DNA of 21,162 bases, from assembly GCA_041178545.1 (NCBI GenBank), contig JBEGVB010000042.1, positions 1-21,162 of the forward strand, read 5' to 3'. The position numbers and the translations under genes are program-made. Under the pieces are notes generated by a model. That model saw nothing but the letters and a program-made list of their open reading frames with translations, did no database searches and had not been told where the DNA came from. The DNA is from JBEATZ01 sp041178545 (lineage in GTDB: Bacteria; Planctomycetota; UBA1135; UBA2386). Below, piece after piece: positions 1-8,342 of the stretch (positions within the stretch are counted from its first letter, which is position 1; each line of letters opens with the position of its first letter).

Positions 1-69
1 CGGGGCGGCTGGAGCCTGTCCGGATCCCGTGGCCGCCAGCACCGCGAGCGCCAGTGCAGCGAACCTCAT
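1..69 (-). CDS. Secreted or lipid-exported protein, N-terminal fragment only
   Basis: Only the first 23 codons lie in the window. They read MRFAALALAVLAATGSGQAP and then AAP, a typical export signal: one Arg, a hydrophobic Ala/Leu core and a small-residue region. The ATG overlaps the TGA of the preceding lipoprotein gene in an ATGA arrangement, so this is the last visible gene of the exporter operon and is probably translationally coupled to it. Nothing can be said about the mature protein. The call of an exported product rests on the signal sequence and on operon membership. Confidence 0.6.
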   Translation of the reverse strand, partial: MRFAALALAVLAATGSGQAPAAP

Positions 70-605
70 CGCGAGGGCCACTGGACATAGTCCGGCAGCG
101 CGGGCTGCTGGCGCAGGAACCAGCCCTTCGCGAGCAGGGTCACGTTGCCGTGCTCGTCCTTGACCAGTTCGCCGCGCACGGCGACCAGGTCGCACTCGCG
201 CAGGTTGCCGAGCCCCGGCGAGGCCACCAACCTGCCGCTGCCGTCGCGTGCCTCGACGGTGAGGGAGTTCAGCTTGCGGGTGTCGGCCGTCTCGCAGCAG
301 TAGTCCCACGGCGTCGGGCACTTGTCCTCCTTGTTCTTCTCGCCGCAGTAGGGCAGCGATGCATCCATGAGCACGAAGGCACCGCTGCCGGACACCACCG
401 CGCTGATGCGGCCCTCGACCACGGCCTCGCGGGCGGGTGCACTGGAGCGCGCCTGGGCCACGCCGACGTACGGTCCGGGGTCCGCATCGAGGAAGAAGGG
501 CGCCAGCTCCGCGGACATCGCGGGTGCGGGCACGGACGTGGCCTCCTTGCCGCAGGCGGTGAGGGCGAGCACGGACCACAGCAGGATGGGACTGGCGGCG
601 TTCAT
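66..605 (-). CDS. Cys-rich lipoprotein, possible OB-fold, accessory to ABC exporter
   Basis: A 179-residue protein of unknown function. The N terminus is a lipoprotein signal with lipobox LTAC, so Cys18 would be lipidated. The mature part has a segment starting near residue 60 that alternates strand-like stretches (VVEGRISAVV, GAFVLMD, SLTVEAR, CDLVAVRGELV, NVTLLAKGWFL). This resembles the OB-fold pattern of small periplasmic nucleic-acid-binding-like or metal-binding proteins. Inserted in it is a Cys-rich loop with C87, C96, C103 and C104 around the motif CPTPWDYCC, plus C138. I recall similar PTPWDYCC lipoproteins from planctomycetes but cannot verify this. The start codon overlaps the TGA of the upstream permease (ATGA). 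A metal-binding or disulfide-stabilised partner of the exporter is an inference. Confidence 0.7.
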   Translation of the reverse strand: MNAASPILLWSVLALTACGKEATSVPAPAMSAELAPFFLDADPGPYVGVAQARSSAPAREAVVEGRISAVVSGSGAFVLMDASLPYCGEKNKEDKCPTPWDYCCETADTRKLNSLTVEARDGSGRLVASPGLGNLRECDLVAVRGELVKDEHGNVTLLAKGWFLRQQPALPDYVQWPSR

Positions 606-1738
606 TGTCTGCCTCCGATGGCGTCGAGGAGCGGGACCCGCACGGCGCGGAGGGCTGGAAGGATGCCACCCAGCAGCCCGGACGCCAGTGCCGCGGCAAG
701 CCCCGCTGCGCGGGCGCCCACGTCGAGCTCGAGCATCAGTGCACCCATCGGGTAGCGGAGCGAGACCGAGCCGATGGCGAGGGCGGCGAGGCAGCCGAGG
801 CCACCGCCCACGAGGGCGACGAGCAGCGCCTCCTGCACCATGGCGAAAGCGACGGCACCCTGCGACCACCCGATCGCACGCAGGGTCGCAAGTTCGCGGG
901 TGCGGGCCAGCACCGCGGCGAACATGGTGTTGGCGCATGCCATGGCACCGGCGACCACGGCCAGGGCGGCCATCCAGCGGGCGAGGGCGGTGACCGGGCG
1001 CATGCTGCCCTCCACCACCGCGAGCAGGTCGCGTTCGGGCATCGCGCCGACCTCGAGGTCGAGCCTGCGGGCGGCGAACAACCGCACCTCGCCCAGCGCC
1101 GACGGGTCCTGCAGGCGCACCATGATGCAGGAGACGTCCTCGCGCTTGCAGGCGAGCATCAGGTCCTCCAGCCGCGTCCACATCTCGGCCTCGACCGGGC
1201 TGCCGGGCGCGGCAAACCGCCCCACCACCCGGAACGAACGGTTCTCGAGGGTGATGGTGCTGCCGGGCGCCAGCGCCGACTCGGGCAGGCCCATGCGCGT
1301 GGCGGCCAGCCTGCCGACCGCCAACTCGAAAGGCCCTCGCGGCTCGCACCCCTCGACCATCACGACCTGGCGGTGCACCAGCCAGGCGGCAGGCGTCACC
1401 CCGCGCAGCAGCCCGATGTGGTTGCCGTTGCGGCTCGCCACGTGCAGTTCCACGGAGGCGGCACGGACCCCGCCCTCGACCGCCACGCCAGGGACCGAGG
1501 CGGCGATGGTCTCGGCATTGCCGCGTGCAACCACGCTGCGCACGAGGTCGCTCTCCGACATGCTGCCCAGCAGCACGACCACGTCGTCGTGGGCGGACCC
1601 GGTGGCCCGCTCCAGCCCGCCCGCGAACGCAAGCATGACGATGACGAGCAGGGTGGTGAGCGCGATGCCGCACACGGTCACTGCCGTGCGCGCACGGCGA
1701 CGGAACAGGTTCCGGAGCACGTAGGCGAACGGGAGCAT
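602..1738 (-). CDS. ABC transporter permease, FtsX/MacB fold (second permease)
   Basis: A 378-residue permease with the layout of the MacB/FtsX family. One membrane segment lies near residues 16-40, followed by a large extracytoplasmic domain of about 200 residues and three further hydrophobic segments at the C terminus (from about residue 250: LARWMAALAVVAGAMACANT, then AMVQEALLVALVGGGLG, then AGLAAALASGLLGGILPALR). The loop ELATLRAIGWSQGAV after the second segment is the usual FtsX coupling region that contacts the ATPase. The start could be GTG at 1741 (GTGA overlap with the upstream gene) or ATG at 1738. I chose 1738 because a GAAGG motif lies 7 bases before it. It differs clearly in sequence from the neighbouring permease, so the transporter is probably a heterodimer. 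Confidence 0.88.
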   Translation of the reverse strand: MLPFAYVLRNLFRRRARTAVTVCGIALTTLLVIVMLAFAGGLERATGSAHDDVVVLLGSMSESDLVRSVVARGNAETIAASVPGVAVEGGVRAASVELHVASRNGNHIGLLRGVTPAAWLVHRQVVMVEGCEPRGPFELAVGRLAATRMGLPESALAPGSTITLENRSFRVVGRFAAPGSPVEAEMWTRLEDLMLACKREDVSCIMVRLQDPSALGEVRLFAARRLDLEVGAMPERDLLAVVEGSMRPVTALARWMAALAVVAGAMACANTMFAAVLARTRELATLRAIGWSQGAVAFAMVQEALLVALVGGGLGCLAALAIGSVSLRYPMGALMLELDVGARAAGLAAALASGLLGGILPALRAVRVPLLDAIGGRQ

Positions 1739-2880
1739 CACTCGGCCTTCACGCCCAGGTGCAACGGCCGGCGCGAGACCGCGACGGCAGGGACCAGGGA
1801 CGCGAGCACGGCCACGGCGACCGTCGCCGCCAGCGAGGTCAGCACCACGCGCAGGCTGGGTGCCACGTCGATGCCGTAGCCCTCGACCCCGAGGGTGACC
1901 GGGAAGATCGTGAGGGCGCCCAGCACGGTGCCGATGCCGAGGATGCCGCCAAGCACACCCAGCACGGTGCCCTCGGCAGCGAGGATCGCCGCGAGCCTGG
2001 ACTTGGTGAGCCCGACGGTCTCCAGCACCGCCATCTCCCCGCTGCGCGACTGCGCGCTGATGAACACGGTGTTCGCGAGCACCAGCGCAACGACCAGCAC
2101 GGCCAGGTACCCGAGCAGTCGGCTGAACTCGACCACCTCGGCGATCTCGCCCACTGCGGCGGCGACGAAGGCCTGCATGGACTTGGTGTCGGTGCGTGCC
2201 TCGTCGGTGCGGAACACGGCATCGATGGCCTCGGCAGCCTGCTCCGCGTCGATGCCCTCGCGCATGCGCACCATGATCTGGGTGGCGCCGCCCTGGCGCT
2301 TCTGCGACAGGGCGAGCTGGTCGAGGTGGACGAAGGCAAGGTTGTCCACACCTGCCGCCTTCCCCTTCACCACGGCGCTCACGTGCACGTCGACGTCGCC
2401 GAGCCGGACCCGCTGCCCGACCGAGAGGTTCCTGCGCTCGGCGAGCCTTGCGCCCACCACTGCGCCATCCGATCGCGTCTCGTAGTCCTCGACGGAGCCA
2501 CCGAGGACATCGAACTCGTAGATGCTCCGCAGGGACTGCGCCTCCACGCCGTGCAGGGTCACGAGGTCGAGGTTCGACCGGCAGGAGTTCACGAACACCA
2601 GGGTGGGCAGCACCGCCTCGACGCCCTCGATCTGGCGGATCGACTGTGCGTACCGGAGCGGCAGCTCGCTCGTGAGCGGGCAGAAGCGGCTGTCCTGGAA
2701 CACCACGAGCACCGGCTGGCGCGAGTCCCGTGCCAGCTGCTCGACGCCGCCGTCAACCGTGCGCACGAACGCGAACAGTGCCATTGCGAGCGCGGCACCA
2801 CAGACGGTGAGCCATGCCCGTGCCCGCGCACGGAACGCGGTCCGGAGTGCGTACGGCAGGAACGCGACCAGTTCACGCAC
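1738..2880 (-). CDS. ABC transporter permease, FtsX/MacB fold (first permease)
   Basis: A 380-residue inner-membrane permease. One N-terminal membrane segment lies around residues 22-41, then a long periplasmic domain, then three C-terminal segments (from LLGYLAVLVVALVLANTVF, through GTVLGVLGGILGIGTVLGAL, to VVLTSLAATVAVAVLASLVP). The motif SRSGEMAVLETVGLTKSRL is the cytoplasmic coupling loop seen in LolCE/MacB-type proteins. The start is GTG, eight bases inside the end of the ATPase gene, with GAGGAGG upstream at good spacing. In this family the permease does not form the channel itself. It drives a periplasmic adaptor and outer-membrane factor by a mechanotransmission cycle. The substrate cannot be told from sequence. 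Confidence 0.88.
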   Translation of the reverse strand: MRELVAFLPYALRTAFRARARAWLTVCGAALAMALFAFVRTVDGGVEQLARDSRQPVLVVFQDSRFCPLTSELPLRYAQSIRQIEGVEAVLPTLVFVNSCRSNLDLVTLHGVEAQSLRSIYEFDVLGGSVEDYETRSDGAVVGARLAERRNLSVGQRVRLGDVDVHVSAVVKGKAAGVDNLAFVHLDQLALSQKRQGGATQIMVRMREGIDAEQAAEAIDAVFRTDEARTDTKSMQAFVAAAVGEIAEVVEFSRLLGYLAVLVVALVLANTVFISAQSRSGEMAVLETVGLTKSRLAAILAAEGTVLGVLGGILGIGTVLGALTIFPVTLGVEGYGIDVAPSLRVVLTSLAATVAVAVLASLVPAVAVSRRPLHLGVKAE

Positions 2881-3565
2881 GGGTCACCTCCTCGCGGTGG
2901 ATGCGACCCTTGTCGAGGTGGACGACACGGGTGGCAAAGGCTGCCGCCGCCGGGTCGTGCGTGACCATCACGAGCGTCTTGCCGAACTCGCGCTGCAGCC
3001 GCTGCAGCAGTTCCAGCGTCGCCGTGGCAACGGTGCGGTCGAGGTTGCCGGTGGGCTCGTCCGCGAGCACGACGGCCGGGTCGGCGACGATGGCGCGCGC
3101 GATGGCCACGCGCTGCTGCTGGCCACCGCTCAGCTGGCGCGGCAGGTGGTGCGCTCGGTCCACGAGCCCCACCGCACCGAGTGCCGTGGCGATCTTGCGC
3201 TCGCGCTCGGCCTTGGTGAGCCGCAACAGCAGCAAGGGCACTTCCACGTTCTCCCACGCGGTGAGGACCGGGATGAGGTTGTACTGCTGGAACACGAAAC
3301 CGATGGAGCGGGTGCGCCAGCGTGCGAGCTCCGCCGGCTTCATGGCCGACGTCTCGGCACCGGCCACGCGCACGATGCCGCTGGTGGGCTGGTCGATCCC
3401 CGCCAGCAGGTTGAGCAAGGTGGTCTTGCCGCTGCCGGAGGGCCCCATCAGTGCCACGAACTCACCGCTCTCCACGGTGAAGTCCAGGTCGCGCAGCGGC
3501 GTGACCTCCTCGCTGTCCGTGCGGAACGTGCGGGTGACTCCCTGCACCTCGATGACCCGGGTCAC
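2873..3565 (-). CDS. ABC transporter ATP-binding protein, LolD/MacB class
   Basis: A 230-residue stand-alone nucleotide-binding domain of normal length. Walker A GPSGSGKT is at 41-48, the Q-loop glutamine at 93 (FVFQQYNLIP), the signature LSGGQ at 145-149, Walker B VVLADE with catalytic Glu170, the D-loop after it (PTGNLD), and the switch His203 in VTHD. The FVFQQYNLIPVLTAWENV stretch is characteristic of the LolD/MacB/FtsE group. The GTG start lies in a GTGA overlap with the end of the adaptor gene. It is expected to energise the two FtsX-type permeases encoded directly downstream. Confidence 0.95.
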   Translation of the reverse strand: MTRVIEVQGVTRTFRTDSEEVTPLRDLDFTVESGEFVALMGPSGSGKTTLLNLLAGIDQPTSGIVRVAGAETSAMKPAELARWRTRSIGFVFQQYNLIPVLTAWENVEVPLLLLRLTKAERERKIATALGAVGLVDRAHHLPRQLSGGQQQRVAIARAIVADPAVVLADEPTGNLDRTVATATLELLQRLQREFGKTLVMVTHDPAAAAFATRVVHLDKGRIHREEVTRA

Positions 3566-5043
3566 GGCTGCTCCCTCGGGCGGATGCGTTCGCCCTCCTG
3601 CACCGGCTCCACCACCAGCAGGTGTGCGGGCGAGAGGTCGCCGCCCACCAGCAACTGGTCACCCTGCTCGCCCAGCACCTCGACCGCCTGGCGACGGGCC
3701 ACACCCTTGCCGGCGTCGTAGACCATCACGGTGCCGTCGGCCACTGCACTGCGCGGCACCAGGTGGGTCTGGCGCGGTGCGGCGCCTGGCTGTTCCTCGC
3801 TGCCGAGGAAACGCGCACGGCACAACGTCTCGGGCCGCAGCAGCGGGTCGGGGTCCACGATGCGGACCTTCACCTGCATGGTGTTCTTGAGCAGGTCCGA
3901 CTCGCGCTGGATGCGGTCGACGGTGCCCTGCACCGAACGGTTGCCGAGCACCTCGCTGCGCAACTCGACGGGTTGTCCCTCGCGCACGGTGCCGATCGAG
4001 GCCAGCGGGACGTCGATGCGCGCCTGCAACCGGCCGGGGTCGTACAACGAGACGATGGGCGTGCCACCGGGACCGGTCTCGGTGCCCGGCTGGGCGATGC
4101 GCCGCATGACGATCCCGTCCATGGGTGACCGCACCGTGGCCCAGTCCAGCTCCCGGCGGGCGATCATCAGCTCGGCACCTGCCTGCTGGAGCGCTGCCTC
4201 GGCCACGCGCAACGCGCGCTCGGCCTCCGCAACCGCTCCGTCGAGGCCCACCGGCATCCGTGCGACCTCTTCCGCGAGCTCTGCTGCAGAACGTTCTGCG
4301 CCCAGCTGGCGCTCCATGGCGGCCACCTCGGCCACCCGCGCGAGCTCGACTGCCTCTGCGGCCGCGAGGGCCGCACGAGCGCGGGCGAGTGCGACCGGGT
4401 AGCTGCCGCCTGCCGCAGCAAGTGCCTCCTGGCCCTGCAAGGCAGCCGCGGCTGCCACCCGTTCGGCGCGTGCCGTACCCAGTTCTCCCTGGGCCTTGGC
4501 CAGCCGCTCCTCTGCCATTGCGACGGCACGGCCCGCCTCGATGCTGCGCGCCCGCAACTCTGCGTTCTGGTCGCGCACCAGCCTGGCCGTGGCATGGGCC
4601 TGCCGCGCGGCATCCAACTCGGCCTCCCGCAGCACCACCGTCACCTCGGCGCGCTCGAAGGCAGCCGAGAGCTCGGCGCTCGCGAGCCGCGCGACCACGG
4701 TCTCGCCCTTGCGCACCATCGCTCCCTCGAGGACCAGCACTTCCTCGACCCTGCCGTTCACGAGCGGGGTGACCTCCACGGCAAAGGGCTCGGGCTCGAC
4801 CCAGCCTGCCGCCTCCGCGAGCACGCGGGTGGCGCGCGCCCCTGCCGCGCCCTCGGCCGCCCGCGGCTGCACCATGGTGACACTGCGCACCGGGCGCAGG
4901 AGCGGCCATGCAAAGCTCGCAGCAAGCACCAACAGCCCTGCAACCGCGGTCCAGGTGACGAGGCGCGGCCCGATCGGCCGGCGCGGGACCGGCACGGAGT
5001 CCTCGGGACGCATCCTGAGTGCAGACAGGTCGACGTTGGTCAC
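3562..5043 (-). CDS. Periplasmic adaptor (membrane fusion protein), HlyD/MacA family
   Basis: A 493-residue adaptor. A basic N terminus is followed by one membrane anchor at about residues 28-49. Next comes a half biotinyl-lipoyl segment (VTPLVNGRVEEVLVLEGAMV), then about 190 residues of Ala/Glu/Arg-rich heptads (AELSAAFERAEVTVVLREAE onward) forming a coiled-coil hairpin, the second lipoyl half (LDWATVRSPMDGIVMRRIAQ) and the beta-barrel/membrane-proximal domains. This order is that of HlyD/DevB/MacA adaptors bridging an inner-membrane pump and a TolC-like factor. GTG start in a GTGA overlap with the outer-membrane factor gene. The hairpin is longer than in classical MacA, which may reflect the partner geometry. 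Confidence 0.9.
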   Translation of the reverse strand: MTNVDLSALRMRPEDSVPVPRRPIGPRLVTWTAVAGLLVLAASFAWPLLRPVRSVTMVQPRAAEGAAGARATRVLAEAAGWVEPEPFAVEVTPLVNGRVEEVLVLEGAMVRKGETVVARLASAELSAAFERAEVTVVLREAELDAARQAHATARLVRDQNAELRARSIEAGRAVAMAEERLAKAQGELGTARAERVAAAAALQGQEALAAAGGSYPVALARARAALAAAEAVELARVAEVAAMERQLGAERSAAELAEEVARMPVGLDGAVAEAERALRVAEAALQQAGAELMIARRELDWATVRSPMDGIVMRRIAQPGTETGPGGTPIVSLYDPGRLQARIDVPLASIGTVREGQPVELRSEVLGNRSVQGTVDRIQRESDLLKNTMQVKVRIVDPDPLLRPETLCRARFLGSEEQPGAAPRQTHLVPRSAVADGTVMVYDAGKGVARRQAVEVLGEQGDQLLVGGDLSPAHLLVVEPVQEGERIRPREQP

Positions 5044-6254
5044 TGTGCGATCTCCTTGCGCGGCCAGCCGCTCGCAAACGCTGCGCGCACGCGGCTCCGT
5101 GCGAGCTCCAGCGCAGCCATGCGCTGCTCACCGGCGTCGCGCACCGCCATCGCCGCGGCCTCCGAGAGCGGCTCGAATGCATCGGGCTCGTTGGCCACCT
5201 GGGCGGTCGCAGCAGCCAGCGCTGCCACACTGGCTTGCGCAGCCGCAGAAGCGGCACGGGCACGCGCTGCGTCCACGTCGGCAGCCAGCATCGATGCCAC
5301 GGCCTCGGCGCGGGCACGGGCCAGCGCGCCGCGCAACTCGGCTGCGCGCGCCGTGCGACGCTCGCGCGCCGCCTCGGCCGGGCCGGTGGCGAACACCGGC
5401 AGCACGAGGTAGCCCATGGCGTTCCACATGCTGCCGTCGGCCCACCCGAACTCGGGACCGACGCGCAGGCTCGGGTACTGGGCCGCCACCGCCTCGCGGA
5501 ACCCGGCATCGGCCACCTCCAGCTCTGCCGCGGCAACAAGGACATCGGGTCGCTGCAGCAGGGCCCCGTCCAGTGCCTCGACCTCGGCGCTCGCGAAGGG
5601 GAAGACGACCGGGGCTGCCAGCGAGAACTCGGTATCCGGGCCGATCCCGAGGAGGGCACCGAGTGCCTCACGGTTGGCTTCCCGCAGCGCCAGGACTGCC
5701 ATCACCTCCGCACGAGCCCCCTCGCGCGCTGCCTCGAGGCGCGCTGCGGCAACCGGTGAGGCCAGACCCGCTGCGAGGAACGGCTGGCCGTCGACTGCAA
5801 CCGTCACGGGCTGCAACCCTTCGAGCGCAGTCTCGACCGCAAACGCCGTGGTCACCTCGCGGGCGACCTCCCACCGTGCGGTGGCAAGCCTTGCCAGCGC
5901 ACTGCGTTGTCTCGCGTCCACGGTGCGCAGCGCCGCGCCGCGCTGGCCCAGCCCGAGCCATGCGACCGGGTCGACCATGAGCGCCGCGGTCTCGTCGCCG
6001 CCGCGCACCTCCAACTCTGCCTCGAGGGCGGGAACGTCGAGACCGGCAGCCCTCGCCTCCGCCTCCAGCGCCTGCAGCCCGGGGTTGTGCACCATCGCGT
6101 GGGCCATCGCGCGCGGCAGGTCGAAGCGCCCTCCCGGCACCGCGGCCAGCTGTGCGGCTGCAGCAGCCGGACCCATCGGCACCTCGTCGTGGCCCACGCA
6201 TGCAGCGAGCAGCAGCGCGACGGGCACGGCAGCGGTCGGTCCACGGACGGGCAT
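5040..6254 (-). CDS. Outer-membrane factor, TolC-like lipoprotein
   Basis: A 404-residue protein. The N-terminal signal ends in the lipobox LAAC, so Cys19 is probably lipidated as in NodT/OprM-type factors. The rest is dominated by long Ala-rich helices in two repeats. Repeat one includes FDLPRAMAHAMVHNPGLQAL, the usual TolC-domain opening. The second includes LLQRPDVLVAAAELEVADAG, typical of OMF repeats, followed by a region like YPSLRVGPEFGW. It is first in the exporter operon, whose remaining parts are an adaptor, ATPase and two permeases. I chose the ATG at 6254 because it gives a clean signal peptide and lies six bases after a -10-like box. The open frame continues much further upstream, but that part is antisense to the peptidase gene and is not coding. 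Confidence 0.85.
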   Translation of the reverse strand: MPVRGPTAAVPVALLLAACVGHDEVPMGPAAAAAQLAAVPGGRFDLPRAMAHAMVHNPGLQALEAEARAAGLDVPALEAELEVRGGDETAALMVDPVAWLGLGQRGAALRTVDARQRSALARLATARWEVAREVTTAFAVETALEGLQPVTVAVDGQPFLAAGLASPVAAARLEAAREGARAEVMAVLALREANREALGALLGIGPDTEFSLAAPVVFPFASAEVEALDGALLQRPDVLVAAAELEVADAGFREAVAAQYPSLRVGPEFGWADGSMWNAMGYLVLPVFATGPAEAARERRTARAAELRGALARARAEAVASMLAADVDAARARAASAAAQASVAALAAATAQVANEPDAFEPLSEAAAMAVRDAGEQRMAALELARSRVRAAFASGWPRKEIAQ

Positions 6255-6290
6255 CGCCGGAGCGTACTGCCAGTACGAAGCTCCCCACAA
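6255..6290 (-). promoter_or_regulatory. Promoter of the exporter operon with palindromic operator
   Basis: Reading the minus strand, TTGTGG (6290-6285) and TACGCT (6266-6261) are separated by 18 bases and fit -35/-10 boxes. Only six bases separate the -10 box from the ATG, which predicts a leaderless transcript. The 15-base perfect palindrome CGTACTGCCAGTACG (6263-6277) overlaps the spacer and the first four bases of the -10 box. That is the position of a repressor operator. Confidence 0.5.
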
Positions 6291-6321
6291 TCCGAACCGC
6301 AGCCCATTGGCCACCCGTCGG

Positions 6322-6350
6322 TTGGGCGCAGCACCGCACGGCGCTATGAG
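6322..6350 (+). promoter_or_regulatory. Promoter of the M1 aminopeptidase gene, leaderless
   Basis: TTGGGC (6322-6327) and TATGAG (6345-6350) are separated by 17 bases. The start codon begins at 6357, seven bases past the -10 box, so the transcript would begin at or next to the A of the ATG. No Shine-Dalgarno sequence precedes the gene. Confidence 0.45.
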
Positions 6351-6356
6351 TGGGGC

Positions 6357-8216
6357 ATGAGCCACCGCCTCCTCGGCCTGCCGCTCCTCGCTCTCGCTGC
6401 GTGCACCGCCATGACGGACCCCGCCGACGCCCCTCGACCCGTGCGCGACCCGCACAGCCACGCCCAGCCCGACCGCGTGGTGGTGCGCCACCTCGACCTC
6501 GACCTCACCCTCGACTTCGAGCGTTCGGTGGCACGGGGCCGCGCCGCGTTGACCCTCGTGCGCCACGACCCACAGGCACCACTGGGCCTGGACACGCGGG
6601 GCCTCGCGGTCGAACGGGTGACCGACGCAACCGGGCGCGAGTTGCCGTACCGCCTCGGGACGGAGGACGCGGTCCTCGGCCGCGCCCTCACGGTCGAGCT
6701 GCGCGGCGAGACCCGCGTGGCGGTGGTCCACTACGCCACGACGGCAGACGCTGCCGCCCTGCAGTGGCTCGCGCCGGAGCAGACCGCCGGCGGCACCCAC
6801 CCGTTCCTCTTCACCCAGGGCCAGGCGATCCTCACCCGCACCTGGATCCCGGTGCAGGACTCGCCCGCAGTGCGCATGACGTGGAACGCGCGCATCCGCG
6901 CCCCGGAAGGCCTGGTGCCGCTGATGAGCGCATCCACCAGCGAGCCGGACCCGGACGGCGGCATGCGCTTCGGCATGCACCTGCCGGTGCCGAGCTACCT
7001 CATCGCGCTCGCCTGCGGCAACCTCGTGAAGCGCGACCTCTCGCCTCGCTGCGCCGTCTGGGCCGAGCCGGTCACCATCGACCTTGCTGCACACGAGTTC
7101 GCCGACACGGAGCGGATGATCGCTGCCTGCGAGGAGTTGTACGGCCCGTACGCATGGGGCCGCTACGACGTGTTGGTGCTGCCGCCCAGCTTCCCCTTCG
7201 GCGGCATGGAGAACCCGTGCCTCACCTTCGCCACGCCGACGATCCTGGCAGGCGACCGTTCGCTCGTGTCCCTCGTCGCGCACGAACTCGCCCACAGTTG
7301 GTCTGGCAACCTCGTGACCAACGCCACCTGGAACGATTTCTGGCTCAACGAGGGTTTCACGGTCTACCTCGAGCAGCGCATCCTCGAGCGGTTGTACGGT
7401 CCCGAGCGCGCAGCCATGGAGATCGAGCTTGCGGTGCAAGGACTCGTCGACGAACTCGCGGAGTTGCAGCCGTGCGACCAGTGCCTCCACCTCGACCTCG
7501 CGGGCCGGGACCCCGACGACGGCATGACCGCGGTTGCCTACGACAAGGGAGCCGCATTCCTGCGCCGGCTGGAACAGGTCTACGGCCGGGAGCGGTTCGA
7601 CCGGTTCGTGCGCGGCTACTTCGCGGCCCACCCGTTCCAGAGCATGACCACCGATGCCTTCCTCGCCTACCTGGACCGGGAGCTGCTCGCCACCGACCGC
7701 GAACTGGCTCGGCAGGTGGACCTGGACACCTGGGTCCGTCGGCCCGGACTGCCGGCCGACGCGCCGGTCGTGCGCTCGCAGTCCCTCGCCTCCGTCGACG
7801 CGGCGATGGCGGCATGGCACGCCACGCGCGACCTCGACGCGCTGGCCAAGGCTGCAGCGGGGTGGACCACGCAGCAGTGGCTCCGCGCCCTCGCGTTCCT
7901 GCCGCAGCCGTGCCCGAGCGACGTGCTCGCCACCCTCGATGCGCGCTTCCAGTTCACGGCCACCGGCAACGCGGAGATCGCCTGCGCGTGGTTCGAGCTG
8001 GCGGCCGTCTCCGGGTACCAGCCCGCCTTCCCCGCCATGGACGCGTTCCTCGGCAAGGTGGGCAGGCGCAAGTTCCTCAAGCCGCTCTACGAGGCACTCC
8101 AGAAGGCGGACCCGGCACTGGCCCGAGCCACCTACCTGCGCCACCGCGGGCGGTACCACGCCGTCGCCGTGCGAACCCTCGATGGCATGCTGCTGGCGGA
8201 AGCGCCTGGTCGCTGA
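6357..8216 (+). CDS. M1 family metallo-aminopeptidase, LTA4-hydrolase-like lipoprotein
   Basis: A 619-residue zinc peptidase. The N terminus carries a lipoprotein signal with lipobox LAAC (Cys16), placing the enzyme in the envelope. The M1 beta-saddle domain is followed by the exopeptidase motif GGMEN (282-286) that holds the substrate N terminus. The zinc site is H309-E-L-A-H313 with Glu332 exactly 18 residues later in NEGFT. Tyr395 in AYDKGAAFL matches the transition-state tyrosine by spacing. The C-terminal 200 residues are helical, as in the leukotriene A4 hydrolase C-terminal domain, and the length suits that subfamily. Likely role: trimming amino-terminal residues from peptides in the periplasm. 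It is divergent from the exporter operon. Epoxide hydrolase activity is not implied. Confidence 0.93.
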   Translation: MSHRLLGLPLLALAACTAMTDPADAPRPVRDPHSHAQPDRVVVRHLDLDLTLDFERSVARGRAALTLVRHDPQAPLGLDTRGLAVERVTDATGRELPYRLGTEDAVLGRALTVELRGETRVAVVHYATTADAAALQWLAPEQTAGGTHPFLFTQGQAILTRTWIPVQDSPAVRMTWNARIRAPEGLVPLMSASTSEPDPDGGMRFGMHLPVPSYLIALACGNLVKRDLSPRCAVWAEPVTIDLAAHEFADTERMIAACEELYGPYAWGRYDVLVLPPSFPFGGMENPCLTFATPTILAGDRSLVSLVAHELAHSWSGNLVTNATWNDFWLNEGFTVYLEQRILERLYGPERAAMEIELAVQGLVDELAELQPCDQCLHLDLAGRDPDDGMTAVAYDKGAAFLRRLEQVYGRERFDRFVRGYFAAHPFQSMTTDAFLAYLDRELLATDRELARQVDLDTWVRRPGLPADAPVVRSQSLASVDAAMAAWHATRDLDALAKAAAGWTTQQWLRALAFLPQPCPSDVLATLDARFQFTATGNAEIACAWFELAAVSGYQPAFPAMDAFLGKVGRRKFLKPLYEALQKADPALARATYLRHRGRYHAVAVRTLDGMLLAEAPGR

Positions 8217-8342
8217 CCCTGCCCCGGAATTCGCACGCACGGGTCGCGTTGACCGAGATGCTGGCTAGACTCCCGCGACGGATCCCCGGCACGCCTTGAC
8301 TGGCCCCGGTGCATCCCCCAAAGAGCCACTCGACGCAGTTCC

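Noticed and set aside
602..3565. Naming the ABC genes macB or lolCDE
   Set aside because: Stand-alone ATPase with two distinct permeases differs from MacB, and the adaptor plus outer-membrane factor differs from Lol. Only the general class is supported.
6255..8240. Long minus-strand open frame extending the outer-membrane factor to over 1000 residues
   Set aside because: The extra part is antisense to the M1 peptidase gene, which has intact zinc motifs. The antisense translation is low-complexity Arg/Gly/His. The lipoprotein signal at 6254 marks the true start.
8249..8271. TTGACC and TAGACT as a -35/-10 pair before the small membrane protein
   Set aside because: The spacing is only 11 bases, too short for a sigma-70-type promoter. 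Only TAGACT is kept as a weak -10 candidate.
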